In this document: positions 29,721 to 36,637 of the stretch, one piece after another
Layout: each line of letters starts with the position of its first letter
Position numbering within the stretch: position 1 is the first letter of the stretch
IMG/VR virus record: IMGVR_UViG_3300037119_005874
Span: 1 to 38,524 of that record
Direction: 5' to 3' (one strand)
Source: a virus
DNA: 38,524 bases
Notes under the pieces: generated by a model
What the model was told of the DNA's origin: nothing
Database searches by the model: none
Seen by the model: only the letters and a program-made list of their open reading frames with translations
Program-made: the position numbers and the translations under genes

Positions 29721-29972
29721 ATGGTAGGAACACCTGAAGCTGCCCAGAAGGCTCAGGCGACCAGGCTGGCCAAGCAGCAGACAGCTGCCAAGAGCACTGG
29801 GTTTCCGAATGGCACCACGGTAAAGGTCAACACCCCACGGGAGAGGCACTACCACGGGCGAATCGGAACGGTAGAAACGCACAATCTTGGTGAGATCGGC
29901 GTGACCTTCGCCAGCAACACCCTGATCTGGTTCCGCGCCGACCAGCTGGTAAAGCAGAACGCCCCCGCGTGA
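29721..29972 (+). CDS. Small KOW/SH3-like protein
   Basis: An 83-residue protein with GGAAAAGGACG upstream. The N-terminal ~25 residues are a charged helix. Residues ~28-78 read as a small beta barrel: 'GTTVKVNTPRERHYHGRIGTV' then 'EIGVTFASNTLIWFRADQL'. This resembles the KOW motif ('G..V.V......G..G.V') of RNA- or DNA-associated SH3-like folds. The stop codon is in the loop of the following terminator hairpin. It could be a transcription or nucleic-acid accessory protein. Confidence 0.65.
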   Translation: MVGTPEAAQKAQATRLAKQQTAAKSTGFPNGTTVKVNTPRERHYHGRIGTVETHNLGEIGVTFASNTLIWFRADQLVKQNAPA

Positions 29973-29990
29973 GACTCGCGGGGGCGTTCT
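29956..29990. terminator. Bidirectional terminator between convergent operons
   Basis: A perfect 14-bp GC-rich stem, AGAACGCCCCCGCG (29956-29969) with CGCGGGGGCGTTCT (29977-29990), and a 7-nt loop that contains the TGA of gene 29721-29972. It lies between two convergent operons and can serve both strands. Confidence 0.75.
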
Positions 29991-30000
29991 TCGGGCCGGA

Positions 30001-30609
30001 TCAGGCAGGTTCGACGTTACCGTCCACCGGCTGCGGATTCTCCGGATTTTCCGGGGTGGGCTCTGGCGTCGGTTCCGGAGTCGGCTCGGGCTCCACCGGA
30101 GGAGCTGGCTCCTCAGGGGTGGGCTCCGGCTCCGGCTCCACCGGCGGCGCGGGCTCTTCCGGGGTCTCCGGGACCTCGACGGCAGCAGTCTGAGCGTCCA
30201 GGGCCTCGGCCTTGGTCACCAGGTCGGACAACGCCGCGTTGTTGGCATCGGTCAGCTCCTGGACAGCAGCCTGAACGGCGGCCTGGGTCTCAGCGGTGTT
30301 GTCCGCGACAGCCGCATCGAGAGCGGTCTGCAGCGAATCCAGCCGAGTCGCGAAATCGGTCTGAGCCGCGACGGCCGCATCCTTGAGCCCGTTGATATCG
30401 TTCTGGATGTTGTCCAGAGCGGTGTTCAGTCGTTCGACACTGGTCACGAGTTCCCTCATTTCTGTTTGAAGCGTCCCGACCGCTTCGGCCAAGATCAGCT
30501 GTCCTTCGTGAAGATTACTCACCAAAACCGCTAGTGCATCCTGCTGTGCCAGCAGGCGCTTGAGCCCCTTGACCTTGACCTTCACGGGGATGGAGAGATC
30601 GGACATCAC
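30001..30609 (-). CDS. Coiled-coil protein with Pro-Glu repeat tail, end of the lysis cassette
   Basis: A 202-residue protein starting at GTG 30609 (GTGA overlap with the transglycosylase-like gene) or ATG 30606. Residues ~20-135 form a long coiled coil (LVTSVERLNTALDNIQNDIN..., AAVQELTDANNAALSDL). The last ~65 residues are a Pro/Glu repeat, with PEEPAPPVEPEP present twice and then PTPEPTPEPTPE. It has no transmembrane segment or signal peptide. Last gene of the leftward lysis/tail operon. It may be a cell-wall-spanning or scaffold-like accessory. The function is unknown. Confidence 0.65.
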   Translation of the reverse strand: MMSDLSIPVKVKVKGLKRLLAQQDALAVLVSNLHEGQLILAEAVGTLQTEMRELVTSVERLNTALDNIQNDINGLKDAAVAAQTDFATRLDSLQTALDAAVADNTAETQAAVQAAVQELTDANNAALSDLVTKAEALDAQTAAVEVPETPEEPAPPVEPEPEPTPEEPAPPVEPEPTPEPTPEPTPENPENPQPVDGNVEPA

Positions 30610-31124
30610 ACACCCCCATCTGTGTAGTAACGCGGGTTCTTCTCCATGGCCAGCGTCTGCACCTCACGGTCTTTGTAGTTTTGCGCGTAAGGGTACGGCT
30701 TGCCGGTTCTGGAGTCGATCTTCACACCGTCATACTGCGACTGTTGTACCCGTTGGGCAACGTCCCAATCCTCCAGGCTCATCCACGCGGGAGCCTTGAC
30801 CAGCATCTGCTCCAGGAATCTGGTGGCCGCCACCCAGGGATCCATGGACCCTTGCGTGGTCCCCCAGTACTGCGAACGCTGCTGTAGCAGGCCTACCGAG
30901 TTGAGGTCTTTCCCGACACCATCATTCGGATACTTCAGGCTCTCCGGCACCGAGTTGTTGGCCAGGTTCAGCCAGTCGCTCTCGGTGAAGATCGTGCGGT
31001 ACAGGATCCTCTTGGCCTTCACCCTGGGAACGGAACTCCACGGGGTGGGACGGGAGTCTCCGAAGTCATCGACTGCCTTGTCCACCTGCTCGCGGTAGCG
31101 ATCCCGCCGGTCGATCACCGGCAC
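30606..31124 (-). CDS. Lytic transglycosylase / lysozyme-like protein
   Basis: A 172-residue protein starting at GTG (TAGTG overlap with the M15 endolysin gene). Residues ~45-90 fit the lysozyme-like fold: E48 in IFTESDWLN as the probable catalytic acid, then NSVGLLQQRSQYWG, the actinobacterial version of 'dSlGLfQQrp..gWG' seen in transglycosylases and resuscitation-type lysozymes. 'AATRFLEQML' and 'DWDVAQRVQQSQYDG' are the downstream helices. It would cleave glycan strands of peptidoglycan, complementing the neighbouring peptidase. It could act in lysis or in DNA entry. Confidence 0.72.
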   Translation of the reverse strand: MPVIDRRDRYREQVDKAVDDFGDSRPTPWSSVPRVKAKRILYRTIFTESDWLNLANNSVPESLKYPNDGVGKDLNSVGLLQQRSQYWGTTQGSMDPWVAATRFLEQMLVKAPAWMSLEDWDVAQRVQQSQYDGVKIDSRTGKPYPYAQNYKDREVQTLAMEKNPRYYTDGGV

Positions 31125-32227
31125 TACGATTTTGGGGCGTTCAGCACCTGCCCGACTTCGATCTGGTCCACGTTGGTGACCTGTGGGTTCGCGGCCTTGA
31201 GCGCGTCCACGGAGACACCGAGCTTCTTGGCGATCCCAGAGAAGGTATCCCCCGCGACCACGGTGTAGGTCTCAACAGGTGTAGGTGTGGTGACTGCGTC
31301 CGGTCCGGGGAGGCTCCCGGACTCCCCACGTCCACCGAACGCTCCGGGAAGATTGACGTCACCGCCGGGCCAGGTCAGAACCTTCTTCCCTGAGGCCTCG
31401 GCCACCATCTTGAGACCTTCAAGGGTTTCCACGTCAGGGATCGGACGAGAAACCCCGGCCTCGGACCACCAGAGACCTGTCCCATCCTGGTACAGGACGA
31501 CGTCGTACTCACTGACCTCGGTGAGGATCCGCTCCAGCAGAGCCTGCTGTCCCTTGCCCCGGTTCCAGATGTCTGCAATCACATCGGTGAGGAACAAGCC
31601 ATCGACCTTGCCACTGCGGCCGAGCGTCTCCTCCAGAGCCTCCTTCATGACCTGCTTCGCGCGTGCCTCGTCCACGGTGTCCCACCAATCCTTCTCTGGC
31701 TCTGGGATGTTCGGTGTTCCCGGGACGGGGATGTTCCCACCCGGCAGGGTTGCTGCTACTGCGGAGACCTTCGCTGCGGAGCCGTTGATCTCGAAGTGCA
31801 TGGGGTCGTTGCCGGTCAACCAACGAACGGTGCCCTGCAAAGTCCCGAGAATGGACTGGATCTTCTGGTACTGAGAGCCACTCCAGCCACCGCCACCGTT
31901 GGGACCGGTAGATGTCCCATTTGCGTGTTTTGTGGCGTTATAGTCTATTGCCGTACCACTGGCGTGACAGCTCAGAGTGGAGGGGTTGTTGACATTCGCA
32001 CGGTAGGCGTAGCCCCAGCATCCATACCCGAGTTTCCCCGTGCCAGGGTCGACCATCATGGGCTCGACCTCATTGTGCAGCCGAGTGATCAGGTAGGTGA
32101 AGATCTTCTCGACGTCCCCGGCCTTCACGCCGCTGGGGAAGGCCGCTCCGAGGACCCTGAAGTTGGTGTTGATACCGATGGCGGCGGCACTAGGACTGGC
32201 TTGCCATCCGTTGTAGCTGTTCGCCAC
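31124..32227 (-). CDS. lysA: Endolysin: M15 (VanY-like) peptidase with C-terminal LysM
   Basis: A 367-residue protein starting at GTG 32227, with AGGAGG 6 nt upstream. Residues ~35-150 form a D-Ala-D-Ala carboxypeptidase-like domain with zinc ligands H88 and D95 (SCHASGTAIDYN) and H144 in DPMHFE, the M15 signature. A linker and helical region follow (~175-300). Residues ~322-366 are a LysM motif (YTVVAGDTFSGIAKKLGVSV...NPQVTNVDQIEVGQVL), which binds peptidoglycan. It is most likely the main endolysin cutting the peptide cross-bridges. It overlaps the transglycosylase-like gene downstream and follows two membrane-protein genes. Confidence 0.85.
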   Translation of the reverse strand: MANSYNGWQASPSAAAIGINTNFRVLGAAFPSGVKAGDVEKIFTYLITRLHNEVEPMMVDPGTGKLGYGCWGYAYRANVNNPSTLSCHASGTAIDYNATKHANGTSTGPNGGGGWSGSQYQKIQSILGTLQGTVRWLTGNDPMHFEINGSAAKVSAVAATLPGGNIPVPGTPNIPEPEKDWWDTVDEARAKQVMKEALEETLGRSGKVDGLFLTDVIADIWNRGKGQQALLERILTEVSEYDVVLYQDGTGLWWSEAGVSRPIPDVETLEGLKMVAEASGKKVLTWPGGDVNLPGAFGGRGESGSLPGPDAVTTPTPVETYTVVAGDTFSGIAKKLGVSVDALKAANPQVTNVDQIEVGQVLNAPKS

Positions 32228-32237
32228 CGGACCTCCT

Positions 32238-32702
32238 CTACGGCCTCAGGTTCTGAAGAGCCTCGGCCTGCTGACGGATCAAGGTGAGCGCGTTTTGCAG
32301 CTCGCTGCGTGCCTGTCCGAGTTCAGTGCGGCAGGCGTTGAGCATGGCTTCCAGCTCGACTTGACGTGCCTGCAACTCCCTGATGCTAGCGTCACGCTCT
32401 CGGATGGTGGCGTCCTTCTCAGCTATGGCCTCTCTGTGAACGATCTTGGTCTCCGAATACTCTTCCTGAATCCCCCGCAGTTGAGTTCGCACTCGTTCCA
32501 TCTGCTCTTCCTGCTGAGCGGCCCTCGCGCGTACCTTTTCGAGCTCGTCAGCGATCTTCTCCCGTTCGGTCCCCAAGACCGTGACCATTGCTTGATCGAT
32601 CTTGATTCTCTCATTTTTCGCCGACCGTCTGGCGGCATACACAGTGCCCGACCCTGTGATAAGGGCAACCACGATCAGAGCAACGGCCTGTTCGATGGTC
32701 AT
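32238..32702 (-). CDS. Membrane-anchored coiled-coil protein (lysis-associated)
   Basis: A 154-residue protein with one N-terminal transmembrane helix (residues ~5-23, AVALIVVALITGSGTVYAA) followed by a basic stop and an uninterrupted coiled coil to the end (EREKIADELEKVRARAAQQEEQ and onwards). It lies between the probable holin and the endolysin, with 10-nt spacing to the endolysin. One-helix proteins in this place can be second holins, antiholins or spanin-like. A Gram-positive host makes a true spanin unlikely. Confidence 0.7.
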   Translation of the reverse strand: MTIEQAVALIVVALITGSGTVYAARRSAKNERIKIDQAMVTVLGTEREKIADELEKVRARAAQQEEQMERVRTQLRGIQEEYSETKIVHREAIAEKDATIRERDASIRELQARQVELEAMLNACRTELGQARSELQNALTLIRQQAEALQNLRP

Positions 32703-32707
32703 GTCAG

Positions 32708-33289
32708 CTACTCCGGCTCCCGGTGCTCACACTGGAGTCGGAGGGCTTCGTTCTCCGCCGCCATCATGAGCAATCCTTGCTCTAGCTCGCGCACGCGGTC
32801 TTCCGCGCGTTCCCGGAGCCAGATCTCATGTGTCTTGCGAAGACCCTGGACGACCCCGGCCGAGAGCACCAACCCCGTCAGTATGAGGCGTAGGCCGATG
32901 AGAAGATCCGCCGTTTGTCTGTCGTCATCTGGAGCGAACAGCGCGCTGAATAGGTAGATGAGCCCCCACACCCACCAGAGCATCATCACAGCGAAGGCAG
33001 CGAGGCGGTCCCAGTCCGGATGCCGGTGGCCGGTGAAGGCCACGCCGACAGCTGTCAGGCCGACGATCATCCAGATCCAGCCCCAGAACATGATGAAGAT
33101 AGGTCCAAGTTCCAGGAACAGCCATGCCGTCGGGCCGATTCCCCAGACGTAAGAACTGCCCTGCAAGGCTGTCGTCAACCCCACCCCGGCGAGGTAGACG
33201 GTCCGTGCATCCGGCTGGTCCGGCGGAGAACGGAAGAGATAATTCGACCACCCCGGCTCACCGAAGATGAAGTTCTTGATCCGCCCCAC
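32708..33289 (-). CDS. Four-helix membrane protein, candidate holin
   Basis: The start is set at GTG 33289 (GGGAG 7 nt upstream). The longer frame to 33391 would overlap the previous gene. The product is 193 residues, with transmembrane segments near residues 30-48, 52-86 (probably two, LFLELGPIFIMFWGWIWMIVGL), 95-118 (FAVMMLWWVWGLIYLFSALF) and 128-148 (LLIGLRLILTGLVLSAGVV). A soluble coiled-coil tail follows (REELEQG-like, RVRELEQGLLMMAAENEAL). Its place next to the endolysin genes makes it the best holin candidate. It is larger than most holins, so another membrane role is possible. Confidence 0.65.
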   Translation of the reverse strand: MGRIKNFIFGEPGWSNYLFRSPPDQPDARTVYLAGVGLTTALQGSSYVWGIGPTAWLFLELGPIFIMFWGWIWMIVGLTAVGVAFTGHRHPDWDRLAAFAVMMLWWVWGLIYLFSALFAPDDDRQTADLLIGLRLILTGLVLSAGVVQGLRKTHEIWLRERAEDRVRELEQGLLMMAAENEALRLQCEHREPE

Positions 33290-33347
33290 GATGGACTCCC
33301 TACGGTGAGTCGTTGCTGTCCCCCGAAGTATTCCCGACAACGGCGAG

Positions 33348-33824
33348 TCAACGCGACGTAACAGAAAGCCATCCGTCGAATACTGCATCATTCATTCGGA
33401 CCTGGCTGACCACGTGCTCCACCAGCGCTGTCGGTCGCTGCGTGCGGTTGAGCAGGGCCTGATACAGCTGTTCGGGGTCACGAGCGCGCAAAACGGTGTA
33501 TCGGGTAGCTTCGAGCACTGTCTGCGGGTCCATGTGGTCACCTACCTCCGGTAGGCATTCGAGACACGGCACCCGATGGACTTGTGCTTCCTCTCCAGCT
33601 TCGAGCCAGGTAGGCATCTCGGGATAGACACGAGAGCAATCCGGACGGTGTGCCACCAGGCTCCGGCCGATCTTCCACACCACGTACTGCTTGCTCTGGG
33701 TGAGTCGATAGACGATCAGTTCGCTCCATCGGGGAGCTCCGGCCCGCTGGGAGGTGGCGGTTGCCAGAACGTCCGCCTCGAAGCGGAGCACCTGCGCTCC
33801 GTCGCGAACTGTTCGGATGGTCAT
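33348..33824 (-). CDS. Hypothetical protein with Cys/His site
   Basis: A 158-residue protein whose ATG overlaps the HTH gene stop (ATGA). The N-terminal half is beta rich (ATSQRAGAPRWSELIVYRLTQSKQYVVWKIGRSLVAH). H84-like and Cys residues follow (HRPDCSRV... then VPCLECLP), suggesting a metal site. The C-terminal half is helical (PEQLYQALLNRTQRPTALVE). Similar proteins are common in actinophages, with no known role. It is followed by a 58-nt gap before the membrane protein. Confidence 0.62.
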   Translation of the reverse strand: MTIRTVRDGAQVLRFEADVLATATSQRAGAPRWSELIVYRLTQSKQYVVWKIGRSLVAHRPDCSRVYPEMPTWLEAGEEAQVHRVPCLECLPEVGDHMDPQTVLEATRYTVLRARDPEQLYQALLNRTQRPTALVEHVVSQVRMNDAVFDGWLSVTSR

Positions 33825-34084
33825 GCCTTCACATACTTCCCTGCACCTTTGCCACGAAGCGGTCCTCCGGGGGTGGGAATTCGCTGGACGAGTCCCCTGC
33901 TGTTCATGACCTTGAGCCTGGCGTGCACCTGACTAAGAGACTTGGCGGCCTCCTTGGTCCCCTCCCATATCTCTCGTGGCTCCCGCGCCCGACCATCTTC
34001 AAGAAGAAGGAGGATCGCTTCATCCAAAGGGGTGGTCGGGCCGACGAAAACCGGCTCCTGGCGTTCGGTGATCTGTCTCAACAT
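33821..34084 (-). CDS. Small winged-helix protein from a leaderless promoter
   Basis: An 88-residue protein. The ATG at 34084 is exactly 6 nt after TATAAT and has no ribosome binding site. The in-frame ATG at 34150 lies inside the previous gene and is not favoured. The sequence fits a winged helix: DEAILLLLEDGRAREPREIWEGT (helices 1-2), KEAAKSLSQVHARLKVMNSRGLVQRI (recognition helix and strand), then a basic wing, GGPLRGKGAGKYVKA. It is probably a DNA-binding regulator placed inside the late operon but with its own promoter. Confidence 0.7.
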   Translation of the reverse strand: MLRQITERQEPVFVGPTTPLDEAILLLLEDGRAREPREIWEGTKEAAKSLSQVHARLKVMNSRGLVQRIPTPGGPLRGKGAGKYVKA

Positions 34085-34111
34085 GATCGGATTATAGTCC
34101 GTTCGATCAAC
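34085..34111 (-). promoter_or_regulatory. GTTGA-N10-TATAAT-N6-ATG leaderless promoter-like element
   Basis: Minus strand: GTTGA (34111-34107), a 10-bp spacer, TATAAT (34096-34091; a perfect -10), CCGATC, ATG at 34084. The TGA (34109-34107) is the stop of the minor tail gene. The 7-mer GTTGATC and the hexamer CCGAYC are also found in the element at 19088, showing a common origin or constraint. No -35 consensus lies at the usual distance (CACCTA). Confidence 0.62.
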
Positions 34112-34844
34112 TGTAGGTGCCGATGCGAATGATTGAGCACGGAGCGACATCCACCAGAGCCATCTGGTTCACACTCACCGTGGAGTCATTCGTGCGGGGA
34201 ACCCGGAACAGCCCCGGATCATCCACTGAGGAAAGTGAGACCTTGATCGGTCCAGTCCAGAACACCCTGGGGTTCGCACTGTCATAGCCGCCGTTGATGA
34301 CGACCTTGTCTCCCCAGAGGTTCTTGTCCTGCCCGGCCAGCAGGATCCCAGCTCGTCCCAGAGCTGGAGCGATGCTCGGCGGCACGTGCATGATCGGATG
34401 CACCCCGGCACCGACCACGGTATCCACCCAGAGCTTGCGGCCAGCTGCGACGCTGTCGCCTTTGGTGGCATCAGAGGTGGTCGTCCAGGTGACGGATCGG
34501 ACGTCGGCGTGCCCGGTGTAGCTGTCGGTCCCGGTGATGGCCTGAACGACCAGGGCCCGCCCGATCACGATCTCGTTGTGCTCCTGCAGCGCCTTGATCG
34601 TCCACTCAGTGTCATCGGGCTGCTCACATGTCACCGATCGCTGCAGCAGGGCCTCATAGAAGAAGGGCTTGGTGACGTAGGTACTCGCGCGGGAGTCTTC
34701 ATCACCGACGACATCCCCAGAGGTGTCCTCACAGGGGTCGGTGAGCCTGATCCACGCACCACACTCCCGTGCGACTCGGTTCTCTCCCACGTAATTCAGC
34801 CGCTCCGCGCCGCCAGTCACTTCTGCGACATCCAACAGGTCCAT
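34107..34844 (-). CDS. Minor tail / virion structural protein
   Basis: A 245-residue protein with RBS GGAAGAGGG. It reads as a mixed alpha/beta protein: 'RVARECGAWIRLTDPCED', 'FFYEALLQRSVTCEQ', 'GRALVVQAITGTDSYTGH', 'VGAGVHPIMHVPPSIAPALGRAGILLAG', 'NPRVFWTGPIKVSLSSVDD'. Related genes sit downstream of the baseplate hub in actinophage tail operons, where they are called minor tail proteins. The exact role is unknown. Its stop codon is embedded in a GTTGA promoter-like element. Confidence 0.65.
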   Translation of the reverse strand: MDLLDVAEVTGGAERLNYVGENRVARECGAWIRLTDPCEDTSGDVVGDEDSRASTYVTKPFFYEALLQRSVTCEQPDDTEWTIKALQEHNEIVIGRALVVQAITGTDSYTGHADVRSVTWTTTSDATKGDSVAAGRKLWVDTVVGAGVHPIMHVPPSIAPALGRAGILLAGQDKNLWGDKVVINGGYDSANPRVFWTGPIKVSLSSVDDPGLFRVPRTNDSTVSVNQMALVDVAPCSIIRIGTYS

Positions 34845-34868
34845 GTCAGCCCTCTTCCATTTCTGTCG

Positions 34869-35552
34869 TCACATCGTCACAGATAGTGGCGTCACTCGTA
34901 CACGGCCGGTCCCGGAGTACGTCCCGGATTGTCCACTACTGTGCAGCCCGAAACCATTGATCGTCCCGTTGATCAAATCAAGACCCCAGCCGATCGGCAG
35001 TGAGACCCAGCTGAGCACCCCGGCCGCAGGACGGGGTACTCGCCAGATGAACTCCGACTCCGCCAGCACTCCGGACGCCGACGCGGATCGATGATTGATG
35101 AACTCCGGCGGCCCTCCGTCCAGGAGGTTGATCTCGATCTCCACCTTCTCCACCATGACCGTGCGCAGTGCCACCGCGTTGTAGCCCCAAGCACCGACAA
35201 GTCCAGGGCCTTGATTAATAACACCGGGCTGCCACGTCTGCGAGGCGATGTCGTAGGTGGCGCTGTACAGCGGATTCAGGATGATCGGAGTCTGTGGGAC
35301 CAGGGGAGCTGGCGCCGCCAGTGGGGTACTGCTCGATCCGAGCACCAGGGTGCCCTGGCCCTGCAGGGACAGGGCGTGGACAACGTCTCCTTCAACGGGA
35401 GTGTAGTGATCCAGAGTGCCGACCCCGGGGATGAACCCACCGAGGTATTCGAGGATGACAGAGCCGTCAGGGTTGACGCTGTACACCCTGGCCTTGATCC
35501 ACTTCAGGGAAGGTCCACCGATACCGGTGAGGTAGTTCTCCAGCAGTGTCAT
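34869..35552 (-). CDS. Minor tail protein with N-terminal OB-like domain
   Basis: A 227-residue protein whose start shares bases with the hub gene stop. Residues ~18-75 (KARVYSVNPDGSVILEYLGG, then 'HYTPVEGDVVHALSLQGQGTLVLG') match the OB-fold 'v..v..dg.v.v...G.....v...y.p..GD.V.v' seen in phage baseplate spike and hub-associated proteins. The C-terminal ~140 residues form a beta-rich domain (VMVEKVEIEINLLDGGP...). Probably a tail-tip component next to the hub. Assignment is from pattern and gene order. Confidence 0.7.
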   Translation of the reverse strand: MTLLENYLTGIGGPSLKWIKARVYSVNPDGSVILEYLGGFIPGVGTLDHYTPVEGDVVHALSLQGQGTLVLGSSSTPLAAPAPLVPQTPIILNPLYSATYDIASQTWQPGVINQGPGLVGAWGYNAVALRTVMVEKVEIEINLLDGGPPEFINHRSASASGVLAESEFIWRVPRPAAGVLSWVSLPIGWGLDLINGTINGFGLHSSGQSGTYSGTGRVRVTPLSVTM

Positions 35553-36637
35553 CAGAACTCATCCTCCGACATGTCCTTGGAGGACAGGGTGTCGATGGAA
35601 ATCACTCCGTCTGGGCCCAGGTCGAAGCCCATCTTCTGCATGATGCGCCTCTGCACCTCTCCGCTCTCCAGAGCAACGTCGACCACGTCCCCGGTCTCCA
35701 GGAATATCACCGGAAGTGCAGTGAAGGACAGCGACCGGTTCGCAGACAGGGACTCCGCCAGCAAGGTCTTGGCGTAGTTCTCACACTGGAGATTCGAGGA
35801 GAAGAACTGACTGGTATAGAACCTGGGAACCTGCCCGAAGTCCCCGTAGTAGTAGGTAGGACTGGAGGGATCGGAGTCATACGCCCATCCCCACACCGGT
35901 GGGATGTTGGCGTCTGATGACTGGCCGGACACCGAAACGGCGTTGTAGATCTTGTCCCGAGTCTGTCCTCTGTCCCGGGAGATCAGTGTTCCGGCTTCCC
36001 CGGTGGTGAAGGAATAGACCGGAGCCGTCTGCGTGAGGCTGGGGATATCCCGGATGACGAAGTGCCCCCGGTAGTCAGCGAACACTTCGGCGTCGATGCT
36101 GGCAGCCAGAGCGTCGATCGCATCCCAGCGATCTTCATCCCAAGGAGATGTCGCTTGCACTGGCTTATCTCGGCTGCACTCGATCGACACCTTTGCCGAG
36201 GGCAGGACTTCCAAGATCAGATCCCTGATCTGCCCGGTGGTGGACACGCCATAAGGAGGGGTTCGTGGCTGGATGAACCGGGCGTCGATGATGTAGCTCT
36301 CCAGCCCGGATCCATCGATGTCGAGAACCCGGTCCGAACCTTGACTGATCTTGTCGATCCGGAACTCCCCCAGCAGGATGCTCTCGGCTACTCCCAGGCT
36401 CTGGTAGCCCTGGTGCACACGGAAGCGGTATACCTCTACTCCGAGGTCCACCCCGGGGTCGTAGATGGAGATGGAAGAGTTCAGCCGGACCTTGCTCCCC
36501 CGATCACTGGAGTAGTCCCCGGAGATCAATGGCACCTTGGCCGCGACAACGTTGCCACCGCGAACGATATCGACGGTGGTGCCGATGGTCTGGGAGTAGA
36601 CAGCGGCGTCCTTGAGCAACTGGCTGCAGGGGATCAC
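35552..36637 (-). CDS. Baseplate hub / Tal-like minor tail protein (DUF5047-like)
   Basis: A 361-residue protein starting at GTG in a GTGA overlap with the upstream tail gene. The order of segments fits phage hub proteins: an N-terminal domain ('VDIVRGGNVVAAKVPLISG', 'SSISIYDPG'), a mid domain 'ILLGEFRIDKIS...LDIDGSGLESYI', helical 'WDAIDALAASIDAEVFADYRG', and a C-terminal barrel 'NYAKTLLAESLSANRSLSFTALPVIFLETGDVVDV'. In siphoviruses this protein plugs the tail tube below the distal tail protein. DUF5047 membership should be confirmed by profile search. Confidence 0.75.
   Translation of the reverse strand: MIPCSQLLKDAAVYSQTIGTTVDIVRGGNVVAAKVPLISGDYSSDRGSKVRLNSSISIYDPGVDLGVEVYRFRVHQGYQSLGVAESILLGEFRIDKISQGSDRVLDIDGSGLESYIIDARFIQPRTPPYGVSTTGQIRDLILEVLPSAKVSIECSRDKPVQATSPWDEDRWDAIDALAASIDAEVFADYRGHFVIRDIPSLTQTAPVYSFTTGEAGTLISRDRGQTRDKIYNAVSVSGQSSDANIPPVWGWAYDSDPSSPTYYYGDFGQVPRFYTSQFFSSNLQCENYAKTLLAESLSANRSLSFTALPVIFLETGDVVDVALESGEVQRRIMQKMGFDLGPDGVISIDTLSSKDMSEDEF

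Noticed and set aside
31930-31950. TATAAC-like sequence on the minus strand in the endolysin gene
   Set aside because: No GTTGA at the required distance and no downstream start codon; within coding sequence.
33290-33347. Possible minus-strand promoter (TTGACT...) before the holin candidate
   Set aside because: No -10 hexamer is found 16-18 bp from TTGACT. The gene has a good ribosome binding site and can be expressed from the operon.
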